Shown: one piece after another, positions 42,783 through 50,067 of the stretch
How the letters are laid out: every line of letters begins with the position of its first letter
Position numbering within the stretch: the stretch's first letter is position 1
Assembly: GCF_007827975.1 (NCBI RefSeq)
Contig: NZ_VITT01000010.1
Strand: one strand, 5' to 3'
Source: Nitrospirillum viridazoti
GTDB taxonomy: Bacteria > Pseudomonadota > Alphaproteobacteria > Azospirillales > Azospirillaceae
DNA: 64,000 nt
Program-made: the position numbers and the translations under genes
Notes under the pieces: generated by a model
What the model saw: only the letters and a program-made list of their open reading frames with translations
Told to the model about the DNA's origin: nothing
Databases searched by the model: none

Positions 42783-44220
42783 TAGTACTACAGTTGCGTT
42801 TGGAGGCGATGTATGATTCGATCTGCCGAGTGGGGCTGGCGGAGCGGGTCGATGTCTGTCGCTGAATGGTCGGGGACACTTGTCCCTTGGGATCGGGCGC
42901 TCTTGGAGATGAAGGAGCGCGTATCGTCGGTTTTTGGCCGTGCCGAGTTACGGCGGACGGCAGCGGCCTTTGTCGACGGGTTGTTGTCGAACGTGGAGCG
43001 CAAGACGGGTTGGCTGCTGGCGGAACAGGCTGGCCTCGATCGGCCGTCTCGGATCCAGGCGCTGCTGGGCCGCAGCTTATGGGACGCGGATGCGCTGCGG
43101 GATGTCGTGCGCGATTATGTGATTGAAGCGCTTGGCGATCGCGGTGGTGTACTGGTGGTCGATGAAACCGGCTTTGTTAAGAAGGGCCGGCACTCCGTCG
43201 GTGTGGCGCGGCAATATTCCGGCACGGCGGGCCGGATCGAGAACTGCCAGGTCGGCGTGTTCGTGGCCTATGCCAGCCGATACGGTCAGGCGCTCATCGA
43301 CCGGCGCCTCTATCTGCCGAAGGCATGGGCCGAGGACGGCAACCGGCGCGCCAAGGCGCAGGTCCCCGAAGCGGTGACTTTCGCGACCAAGCCGCAGATC
43401 GCCTGCGAGCTGATCACTGCGGCGCTCGATGCGGGCGTGCCTTGTGCCTGGGTGCTAGCCGATGCCGCCTACGGGTCGGACTACCGAGTGCGCCAGATGC
43501 TGGAAAGTCGCGGCCAGCCTTATGTGCTGGCGGTGCGCTCGAACCAGAGCCTGCGCTTTCTGACCGAGGAGTGGGGCTTGGTCCATACCAATCCCGCCGC
43601 CATGGCCGACGAACTCGACCCGTCGCAGTGGGCGGCGCATCCCGCCGGCGAGGGCACCAAGGGCCTCCGCCTCTACGACTGGGCCTGGCTCCCGCTCTCC
43701 TGGGCGCATGCCCCGGAATTCGAGCGATGGGTGCTGATCCGGCGCAATCGTCAAGCCCCGAACCAACGCGCCTATTACTTCGCCTTCGCGCCGAAGGGTA
43801 CGTCGCTAGCCGAGCTGGCGGGCGCCGCCGGCTTGCGCTGGACTATCGAGGAATGCTTCCAGCGCGCCAAAGACGACCTTGGCCTCGATCACTGCGAGGC
43901 GCGCTCGTGGCATGGATGGCACCGCCACATGACCCTCTGCATGGCTGCGGCCGGCTTCCTGGCCAAGCTCGCCGCCGATCTGCGCCGATCCACTTGGAGC
44001 AAACCGAACGAAACGAGTCCGGCGCCGGCAATCGCCGCCTGACCGCTCTCGCGGCACTCCTACCGTCCGCCGCAGAGGTCCGCCGCCTGCTGGCCAGAAC
44101 GATACTCGCACCACCTGCCACAACGCAGTTCATCATGGCTTGGTCGTACTGGCGAAGACGGTACCAACTCAGCGCCGCTCTCGCCTATTACAAGCGACGA
44201 AAAACACAACTGTAGTACTA
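42783..44220 (+). mobile_element. IS701-family insertion sequence, apparently complete
   Basis: Terminal inverted repeats are visible: TAGTACTACAGTTGCGTTT at 42783-42801 and its complement ending at 44220, with one transposase gene between. IS701-type elements usually target a YTAR tetranucleotide. The left flank reads TTAG and the right flank CTAG, so a perfect target duplication is not seen, perhaps because of later rearrangement. Confidence 0.82.
42852..44042 (+). CDS. IS701 family transposase
   Basis: A 396-residue DDE transposase: VLVVDETGFVKKGRHSVGVA near residue 99 (first Asp), ADAAYGSDYRVRQMLESRG near 203 (second Asp) and RWTIEECFQRAKDDLGLDH near 335 (catalytic Glu). All three acidic residues are intact, so it is likely active. 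Start taken at 42852 (MSVAEWSG); 42813 is also in frame. It sits within inverted repeats in a cluster of other elements. Confidence 0.9.
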   Translation: MSVAEWSGTLVPWDRALLEMKERVSSVFGRAELRRTAAAFVDGLLSNVERKTGWLLAEQAGLDRPSRIQALLGRSLWDADALRDVVRDYVIEALGDRGGVLVVDETGFVKKGRHSVGVARQYSGTAGRIENCQVGVFVAYASRYGQALIDRRLYLPKAWAEDGNRRAKAQVPEAVTFATKPQIACELITAALDAGVPCAWVLADAAYGSDYRVRQMLESRGQPYVLAVRSNQSLRFLTEEWGLVHTNPAAMADELDPSQWAAHPAGEGTKGLRLYDWAWLPLSWAHAPEFERWVLIRRNRQAPNQRAYYFAFAPKGTSLAELAGAAGLRWTIEECFQRAKDDLGLDHCEARSWHGWHRHMTLCMAAAGFLAKLAADLRRSTWSKPNETSPAPAIAA

Positions 44221-44295
44221 GCAGGGTGCGGAAAAACCCTTCCCTGTTATTGCTGGCCGTGATTCGCTCTCCCTGGAGCATTTGGGAGGATCGGT

Positions 44296-44889
44296 ATGCG
44301 CGGCAGCGGCGTTCGGAGTGACAGCCTGTTTTCGTATGTGAGATGCGAGTCGCGTGTCCCGGCGTCGCATCCATTGCGTCCGATCCGGGATATGGTTGAC
44401 GAGGTGCTGGAGGTTCTGTCGCCCGAGTTCGAGGAGATGTATTCGCGGGTCGGCCGCCCCTCGATCGCGCCGGAGAAGCTGCTGCGGGCGCTGCTGCTGC
44501 AAGCGTTCTATTCGATCCGTTCGGAGCGGCAATTGATGGAGCAGATGGACTACAATCTGCTGGTCCGCTGGTTCACGGGCCTGTCGATGGATGCGGCGAT
44601 GTGGGACGTGACGGTTTTCACCAAGAACCGGGACCGTCTGCTGTCGGGCGATGTGGCGGCGAAGTTCCTTTCGGCGGTGGTGGCACAGGCGCGAGCACGC
44701 AATCTGCTGTCGGACGAGCATTTCTCGGTGGATGGCACGCTGCTGGACGCCTGGGCCTCGATGAAGAGTTTCCGGCCCAAGGATGGCGGCGGCGGTGAGC
44801 CGTCCGGACCGGGGCGCAATGCCGAGCGCGATTTCCCGGGGCGAGAAGCGGTCGAACCAGCCGTCACATTCTCACCCAAAGCCACCTGA
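44296..44889 (+). pseudogene. IS5-family transposase, N-terminal half only
   Basis: The frame begins like an IS5-group (InsH-type) transposase: VGRPSIAPEKLLRALLLQAF near residue 51, SERQLMEQMDYNLLVRWF near 75 and DEHFSVDGTLLDAWASMKSF near 140. After NAERDF near residue 176 the frame shifts by one base in a C/G run and similarity then ends, so the catalytic C-terminal half is lost. A short near-palindromic element-end sequence (GCAGGGTGCGGAAAAACCC) sits at 44221, immediately next to the right end of IS701. Confidence 0.8.
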
Positions 44890-44978
44890 CCAACGGCCAC
44901 CTCAAACGCGCGCCGCTTTTACACCAGCTTGACGGACGCTATCGGTCATGACCTTGTGGCGGCTGAGGAAAACCCAGG

Positions 44979-45284
44979 ATGGTGCTGCATCATTCCGACC
45001 AGGGCAGCCAATACACCAGCCAGCAGTTCCAGCGCCTGCTCACCGACAACGGCATCACCTGTTCCATGAGCCGGGCGGGCAATGTCTGGGATAACGCCGC
45101 CACGGAGAGCTTCTTCTCATCGCTCAAAACCGAGCGGGTGGCCAGGGTGGTCTATCAGTCGAGGCACCAGGCAAAGGCCGACGTCTTCGACTACATCGAG
45201 CGCTTCTATAATCCGACACGCGGACATTCGACCCTGGGCTACCTCAGCCCGGTCGATTTCGAACGGAACGCTGGGGTAGCTTAA
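44979..45284 (+). pseudogene. IS3-family transposase C-terminal fragment
   Basis: About 101 codons match the end of an IS3-type OrfB integrase core: LHHSDQGSQYTSQQFQRLL (second Asp), MSRAGNVWDNAATESFFSSL (catalytic Glu) and YNPTRGHSTLGYLSPVDFE. The N-terminal two thirds and OrfA are missing. It begins right at the break point after the IS5 fragment. Confidence 0.85.
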
Positions 45285-45297
45285 TCGAGCTTATCCG

Positions 45298-45510
45298 GTG
45301 TCATCCATTCCGGCAGCAGCCCAGAAGGCCAATCACAAGGGGACGTTCGTCTTCTCGCCCTGGGTCTATCGGCAGAGGAACTTGGTTGAGCGGTTCTTCA
45401 ACCGAATCAAACAGTTCCGTGGCATCGCGACGAACTACGACAAACGACCGGAAAACTTCCTCGCCGCTGTCAAGCTCGTCGCGGCCAGAATTTGCTGCCA
45501 GAGCTTATGA
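45298..45510 (+). pseudogene. IS5-family transposase C-terminal fragment
   Basis: The frame reads FVFSPWVYRQRNLVERFFNR, then KQFRGIATNYDKRPENFLAA and VKLVAARI, the usual C-terminus of IS5/IS1031-type transposases with the catalytic Glu in LVERFF. No N-terminal part is nearby in frame. The element seems to end in the bases just after 45510. Confidence 0.82.
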
Positions 45511-45559
45511 GTCCAGGCCCTAGGAGAAACAACAGTGCTGAACCCAGGGAGGCAATTCA

Positions 45560-46138
45560 TCAAGCGCCGAAGTCTTCTCGCCAAGTTACTCCTTGCTTTA
45601 CAATTCTCGCAGGGCTTCCAGCTGCTATAACATTTCTCGGTATCAACCCTGTTACAATGGATCTCGTCCCAATAACGGAATCAGATCCAATGGCAGCTCC
45701 CTTAAGGATGACAGATTCGGCACCAATCCAGACATGCTCATCAACAAATATATCTTTGGCAGAATTTATCCTGTTTCCCGTTTCTGCATCAAATATACCA
45801 TGCATATCACTGGATGATATCAAAACTCTCGGACCGCATAATAAATTGTCGCGAATAGTTATGTTACTAGGCTCATGGGCCATAATTTCAAGCTTATAGG
45901 TGCACTTACAATTCTTTCCAATACTGATCGAAGAATCGTCATTGCAAAAGATAGACAGATTATTGAGCAATGATCCTCGGCCTATCTTAACATTGCAATT
46001 TGAACCAACATTAATGGATAGATTAATCAGACGACTTCCTTCCTCTATCAAGATGTAATTTTCAGAGCCGCGAAAATTTACACTCACCTCAACAGAGGCT
46101 TCATTGATTAATATATTATCTCCGACATTCCAGTCCAT
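45560..46138 (-). CDS. Hexapeptide-repeat acyltransferase
   Basis: A 192-residue left-handed beta-helix protein with repeated (I/V)-G-x-x-(S/C)-type turns: INVGSNCNVKIGRGSLLNN near residue 41, ISIGKNCKCTYKLEIM near 70 and a CysE/LacA-like end VWIGAESVILKGAAIGSDSV plus NVIAAGSPARIVKQG. Such enzymes acetylate sugars or other acceptors using acetyl-CoA. The gene is strikingly AT-rich compared with everything around it, with AGGA before the ATG at 46138. It is trapped between IS remnants, pointing to horizontal gain; it may have served the split polysaccharide locus. Confidence 0.85.
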   Translation of the reverse strand: MDWNVGDNILINEASVEVSVNFRGSENYILIEEGSRLINLSINVGSNCNVKIGRGSLLNNLSIFCNDDSSISIGKNCKCTYKLEIMAHEPSNITIRDNLLCGPRVLISSSDMHGIFDAETGNRINSAKDIFVDEHVWIGAESVILKGAAIGSDSVIGTRSIVTGLIPRNVIAAGSPARIVKQGVTWREDFGA

Positions 46139-46336
46139 TTTTTCCTCAAAATCGCCCAGGAAAAATATACATCATGAAAACCTCCAAAGCTCAACATTAG
46201 AGCCAAAAGAGTTGAAGCATCTTTAGCATCTTAACCTTAATCGATCCATCGACGTCTTGCGGTACAGAGTTAATGTTGATTGCAGTACTGGTCTTGCTAT
46301 GCATTCTCCTTGGGTATTACATCCTTAAACTTGAAA

Positions 46337-46424
46337 TGGCGGATGGGGCAAAATTCAAATCTAATGTGAGTTGTCCCACGGCGGTTTTCAAGACCGCTGG
46401 CTTAAACTGCTCTGCCACGCATCT
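46337..46424 (-). tRNA. Decayed tRNA-Ser(UGA)-like sequence
   Basis: On the minus strand an 88-base segment aligns without gaps to the layout of a bacterial tRNA-Ser(UGA). It has a perfect 5-bp anticodon stem (GCGGT/ACCGC) around CTTGAAA with anticodon TGA, a long class II variable arm with a 5-bp stem (GTGGG/CTCAC), a T-loop-like TTTGAAT and a CCA end. The acceptor stem has 5 of 7 pairs, and the D stem and T stem have mismatches. It is probably a relic or a divergent mobile-element tRNA, not a housekeeping gene. Confidence 0.5.
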
Positions 46425-46613
46425 GTCTTTCGTCAGAAACTTATCGTATGCCTCTCAGTCGAGACAAGTTGGGAGCTTCGCGTAACGGTGCTACCCGACC
46501 ATCGGCGCGTATCGGGGGATCTCGGCGGACGCCGTGCGTCGTAGGATACGGATTTGGGCTAGGTCACAGCCATTTTTCCCTGATTCCCTCGTGTGGAAGA
46601 AAGACTCCGCCCG

Positions 46614-46707
46614 TCATGCCGTCAGTACCAGGGCGCGTCGGAGGTTGATGGCGGCGCACATCAGGTGCAGATGACACGTATTGCGGGAACGGCCGCGGTA
46701 GCGGACA
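46614..46707 (-). pseudogene. IS1182-type transposase C-terminal fragment
   Basis: The minus strand reads CVRYRGRSRNTCHLHLM, then CAAINLRRALVLTA and a stop, the typical end of IS1182-group transposases (RYRG...N-x-x-H-L-x-x-x-A-x-N-L-R-R). The rest of the gene is missing: upstream on this strand the DNA becomes an IS630 fragment coding in the other direction. The junction is near 46707. Confidence 0.65.
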
Positions 46708-46928
46708 CAGCGCTGGGCCTCGGCTTGGATCTTCGGTGCGATCTGCCCCGCCGAGGGCAGAGGGGCCGGTATCGTCATGCCCCGCTGCAACAGCGCCGTG
46801 ATGAACGGCCATCTCAGGAAATTGCCGTCCACGTCGCGCCCGGCGCGCAGGCCGTCCTCATCCTTGATCAGGTGGGGTGGCACCACTCGGCCGAACTCGT
46901 CGTCCCGGACAACATCTCGCTTGTATGA
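46708..46928 (+). pseudogene. IS630-family transposase, middle part (interrupted)
   Basis: Plus-strand coding matches the IS630 catalytic region: WIFGAICPAEGRGAGIVMP, RCNSAVMNGHLR, then, after a one-base frameshift near 46823, VHVAPGAQAVLILDQVGWHH (second Asp) and ELVVPDNISL. The N-terminal part is missing. The following residues expected in IS630, LPLPP-x-x-PELNPVE, are found 2.5 kb further on at 49477, so the gene was split by later insertions. Confidence 0.78.
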
Positions 46929-47319
46929 GTTCCACTCATCGGGCCGCCATCCTGGTAGGATGGTTGGCCTGATGGCCGGGAGAGGGTCGCCGCAGAACGC
47001 TCGAAGTTATGTCTTCGTGCATGAGAGTCCTCTCTGATTGGGGTGGTTGTGGTCAAGCTGCTCGTGCTCGCCGCGACTGACTGGTGCGCGCCATCTCCCG
47101 TGGGCCACTCGCTTCTCTTCGCGGTCGGCGCAGCGGCCGCCGCAGCATGGGCTCAGGGCGGTGAGGTGCCTCAATCTGGCCGCGACCTTCGGAATGCCCG
47201 ATCAGACATTACCCCGATCAGACATTACGAGGCTCCGGACTCTCAACGAGATCACCTGTCGATCGTCCCCACGGGGACGACGCGGACCCGCCAATACCGG
47301 CGGACCTTGTGGACGTTTT
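46929..47319. other. IS-derived spacer with a 16-base tandem repeat
   Basis: No intact gene. An exact 16-base tandem duplication, CCCGATCAGACATTAC, lies at 47197-47212 and 47213-47228. The remainder is probably the flank of the IS110 element whose transposase ends at 47320, but I cannot define its end because IS110 elements lack obvious terminal repeats. Confidence 0.5.
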
Positions 47320-48354
47320 CTACGCCTTCGCCGGATCGTTCTTCCCCCAGATGAATTCGCTGTTGTCCCGCCACATGCGATGGAGGATCACCGCCAACTT
47401 GCGGGCGACGGCGACCCGAGCGCGGGCCATGCCGCGGTTCTTGGCGACCTTCATCCCCCAAGCCCGCAACGACGACCACTTCTTGCTCCGTACCAGCAAG
47501 GTGTTGGCCGCCTCGTACAGCGCCGTGCGGGTCAGTTCGTCGCCACAGCGGCTGATCCGGCCCGTCACGTCCGTCTCACCCGACTGGTAGCGACGCGGCG
47601 TCAGGCCGAGGTGGGCGCCGACATCACGGGATCGCTGGAACCGCTCTGGCCGGTCGATGGTGGCGCGGAACGCCAGCGCGGTCAGCGGTCCCACCCCGGG
47701 GACGGTCATCAAGCGGCGACAGACGGGTTCATCACGGGCGATGTCGAGCACCTGTTTGGTCAGCCGGGCCAGCTCGCGAACCATGGTGATGATGATGGTG
47801 AGCAGCGGCTCGACCAAGGCGATCAGCACCGGGTCGTCGCCAGCTAATTCGCGGACACGTTCAGCAAACCGTTGGCGGCCCGGCGTGCCCAGCTTGATCC
47901 CGCTCTCGCGCAATACCGCCCGGACGCCATTCTCCAGGTCGCGCACCTTGTTCAGCACCATCCGGCGGCCCATCAACAAGGCGCGCCAAGAGCGACAGGT
48001 CACGCTCTTGACATGGACCTGCCGAAACCAGCCGGTACGCACGATCTGCGCCAGTGCGCGAGCGTCGTTGCGGTCGGTCTTCACGGGCATCGATCCCATC
48101 GCCGCCTTGGCCTGCCGGGTTTCCAGGCAAATGGCAGGCAGTCCCGCAGCCATCAAGCCATCGTGCAGCCAGGCCGCCAACGAGCAGGCTTCCAGGCCGA
48201 CCCGCTCCATAGTCAGCTCCAGCTTGGCGAAAAAGTCGACAAGTGCCTCTGGCTCACTGGCAACCCGAGCCTCCTTGACGACCTGACCGCGCTCATCAAC
48301 GACGCAGACCGCCGTCTCTTCCAACGACACGTCAAGCCCCGCATAGTACCCCAT
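47320..48354 (-). CDS. IS110 family transposase
   Basis: A 344-residue IS110 protein. The N-terminal DEDD RuvC-like domain has YYAGLDVSLEETAVCVVDE (first Asp), LEACSLAAWLHDGL and the conserved VKTDRNDARALAQIVRTGWF near residue 93. The C-terminal Tnp-20 domain has RRLMTVPGVGPLTALAFRA near 216 and HLGLTPRRYQSGETDVTGRI near 250 with the Ser region. It looks intact. It lies inside the gap that splits the IS630 transposase. Start at 48354; a longer frame to 48426 is less likely. Confidence 0.9.
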   Translation of the reverse strand: MGYYAGLDVSLEETAVCVVDERGQVVKEARVASEPEALVDFFAKLELTMERVGLEACSLAAWLHDGLMAAGLPAICLETRQAKAAMGSMPVKTDRNDARALAQIVRTGWFRQVHVKSVTCRSWRALLMGRRMVLNKVRDLENGVRAVLRESGIKLGTPGRQRFAERVRELAGDDPVLIALVEPLLTIIITMVRELARLTKQVLDIARDEPVCRRLMTVPGVGPLTALAFRATIDRPERFQRSRDVGAHLGLTPRRYQSGETDVTGRISRCGDELTRTALYEAANTLLVRSKKWSSLRAWGMKVAKNRGMARARVAVARKLAVILHRMWRDNSEFIWGKNDPAKA

Positions 48355-48568
48355 GGCTGCTTCTCCTCGATGCTTGTGGCCGATACACACCCGACCACGT
48401 TCCATCATCCTGCGAGGAGCAGCCACCCTCCCCGGGCTGGGATCCCAATCACCCCATCTGGCCCATAAATAAGTTGAGTGATATCAGCCTCTTGTGATTC
48501 GTTCTGTTTGCGAAGACGAGAATGGATCCCAAGGTTATGTGGACTGACCCGAAGGGCAGCGAAGCAAA

Positions 48569-49378
48569 ATCACCCGGCGGCAGTATCGACGGGACCATCT
48601 GAAGTATGCAAGCGATCTGACGAACGAAGAGTGGGATGTCCTGCATCCCGCTCTTCCCGGGCCGAGCAATCGGGGTCGCCCTCGCAAAGTGGAGCTACGG
48701 TCTGTGGTTCAGGCGATCTTCTACGTGCTGGAAGGCGGCTGCCAATGGCGGATGCTGCCGGACAGCTTCCCGCCCCGGTCGACGGTGCAGCGCTACTTCT
48801 ACATTTGGCGGAATGATGGGACGTGGAAGCGGATAAACCATCTGCTGCTGATGCGGGCCCGGGAACGGCTGGGCCGTGAGGCCAGTCCCAGCGCCGGAAT
48901 CATCGACAGCCAATCCGCCAAGACCACCGAGGCCGGTGGCGTGCGAGGGTATGACGCGGGCAAGAAAGTGAAGGGCCGCAAGCGCCATATTATTACAGAT
49001 ACCAACGGCTTACTGGTCGGCGCCGTCGTTCATGGTGCCGATATCCAGGATCGGGATGGCGCCCCTTCGGTGCTGGCTTCGATCCGCGCCGCGTTCCCGT
49101 GGCTGCGGCATGTCTTCGCCGATGGCGGTTATGCGGGCGACAAGTTGACGGCCGCCCTGGCCACCATGGGCGAATGGACCCTGGAGATCATCAAGCGATC
49201 CGACGCCGTCCAGGGCTTCGTCGTCCTGCCCAAGCGGTGGGTGGTGGAACGGACTTTCGCCTGGCTGGGCCGTAATCGCCGCCTTGCCAAGGACTTTGAA
49301 CGGGGAACCGACACCGCAACAGCCTGGATCTTCGCCGCAAGCGTCAAACTCCTCACCAGGAGATTGGCAAGGGCATAA
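48569..49378 (+). CDS. IS5-family transposase with no normal start codon
   Basis: From ITRRQYRRDHLKYASDLTNE at 48569 the frame runs through ILVLEGG-like FYVLEGGCQWRMLP, IIDSQSAKTTEAGG (first Asp), HVFADGGYAGDKL (second Asp) and RWVVERTFAWLGRNRRLAKD (catalytic Glu) to a stop at 49378. All three acidic residues are present. However, the frame opens after a TGA at 48545 with no ATG, GTG or TTG before the conserved N-terminus. A good start, MWTD at 48537, is in another frame, so a frameshift is needed for the full protein. A shorter product could start at GTG 48689. Confidence 0.75.
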   Translation: MTRRQYRRDHLKYASDLTNEEWDVLHPALPGPSNRGRPRKVELRSVVQAIFYVLEGGCQWRMLPDSFPPRSTVQRYFYIWRNDGTWKRINHLLLMRARERLGREASPSAGIIDSQSAKTTEAGGVRGYDAGKKVKGRKRHIITDTNGLLVGAVVHGADIQDRDGAPSVLASIRAAFPWLRHVFADGGYAGDKLTAALATMGEWTLEIIKRSDAVQGFVVLPKRWVVERTFAWLGRNRRLAKDFERGTDTATAWIFAASVKLLTRRLARA

Positions 49379-49476
49379 CGCTACCTATACGATTCCGGGC
49401 CACTCTAAGGCCCGAAAGCCCTTCGTGCCAAAGCTCGCTGGCTGACGAAAACCCTTGATCAACGTGACGGTATCTC

Positions 49477-49677
49477 ATGCCTTTGCCTCCACGCTGCCCG
49501 GAACTTAACCCCGTCGAAAACCTCTCGCAGTTCATGCGCTACAACTGGCTCTCAAATCGCATCTTCCAGAACTATGACGACATCGTCGACCACTGGTGCC
49601 ACGCCTGGAACAAACTCGTCGAACAGTTTTACCGCATCATGTCCATTGGACTTCGACAGTGGGTCAATGGGTCGTAA
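49477..49677 (+). pseudogene. IS630-family transposase, C-terminal part (split from 46708-46928)
   Basis: The frame reads PLPPRCPELNPVENLSQFMR (third catalytic acidic residue in PELNPVE), YNWLSNRIFQNYDDIVDHWC and AWNKLVEQF, the normal end of IS630 transposases. It continues exactly where the fragment ending near 46925 stops, with the IS110 and IS5 genes in between. Confidence 0.85.
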
Positions 49678-49693
49678 TTAGCGTTCGTTAGTA

Positions 49694-49737
49694 TTAGAGT
49701 CTTTCTGACGACTCAATTTAAGTCAGAAAGACTCTAA
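49694..49737. repeat. Perfect 16-bp inverted repeat with 12-base loop
   Basis: TTAGAGTCTTTCTGAC at 49694-49709 is the exact complement of 49722-49737, around a 12-base AT-rich loop. It lies 16 bases after the end of the split IS630 transposase and between two converging units. It may be the IS630 terminus joined to another copy, or a bidirectional terminator for IS630 and the ACP operon. Confidence 0.8.
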
Positions 49738-49823
49738 AATAGGCGTCGGACCCCGTTCTTTGCCGCAAGAGCGGCAATTCATCGACCTATCAGACGCATG
49801 CATATAAGGTCTTGGGGCGAAAA

Positions 49824-50063
49824 TCAGACCTTGGATTGGATCAGGCCGACCAAATCACCGACGTTTGCCAGCTTGTCGATTTCGCGGCTACGGAACTTCA
49901 CGCCGAAAAGCTCTTCAATGCCGATCAGAATGTTGATCTGAGCAAATGAGTCCCAGCCAGCTACATCTTTGGCCGTGGTCTGCAGCGTGAGGGTTAAAGT
50001 GTCATCGCTGAAGATGTCACGGAAGACCGGGGTGATAGCGTCAAGAACTTCATTTTCGGTCAT
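49824..50063 (-). CDS. Acyl carrier protein
   Basis: A 79-residue acidic helical protein with the phosphopantetheine attachment motif as GWDSFAQINILIGIEELFGV near residue 35; the Ser of DSF carries the prosthetic group. Length and helix pattern match stand-alone ACPs. It begins four bases after the end of the FkbH gene, so it is probably the carrier loaded by FkbH. It ends the minus-strand operon next to the IS cluster. Confidence 0.88.
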   Translation of the reverse strand: MTENEVLDAITPVFRDIFSDDTLTLTLQTTAKDVAGWDSFAQINILIGIEELFGVKFRSREIDKLANVGDLVGLIQSKV

Positions 50064-50067
50064 GGAA

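Noticed and set aside
46273..46485. 70-codon plus-strand frame with a hydrophobic start
   Set aside because: Most of it is antisense to the tRNA-Ser-like sequence, and it lacks a good ribosome site, so coding is unlikely.
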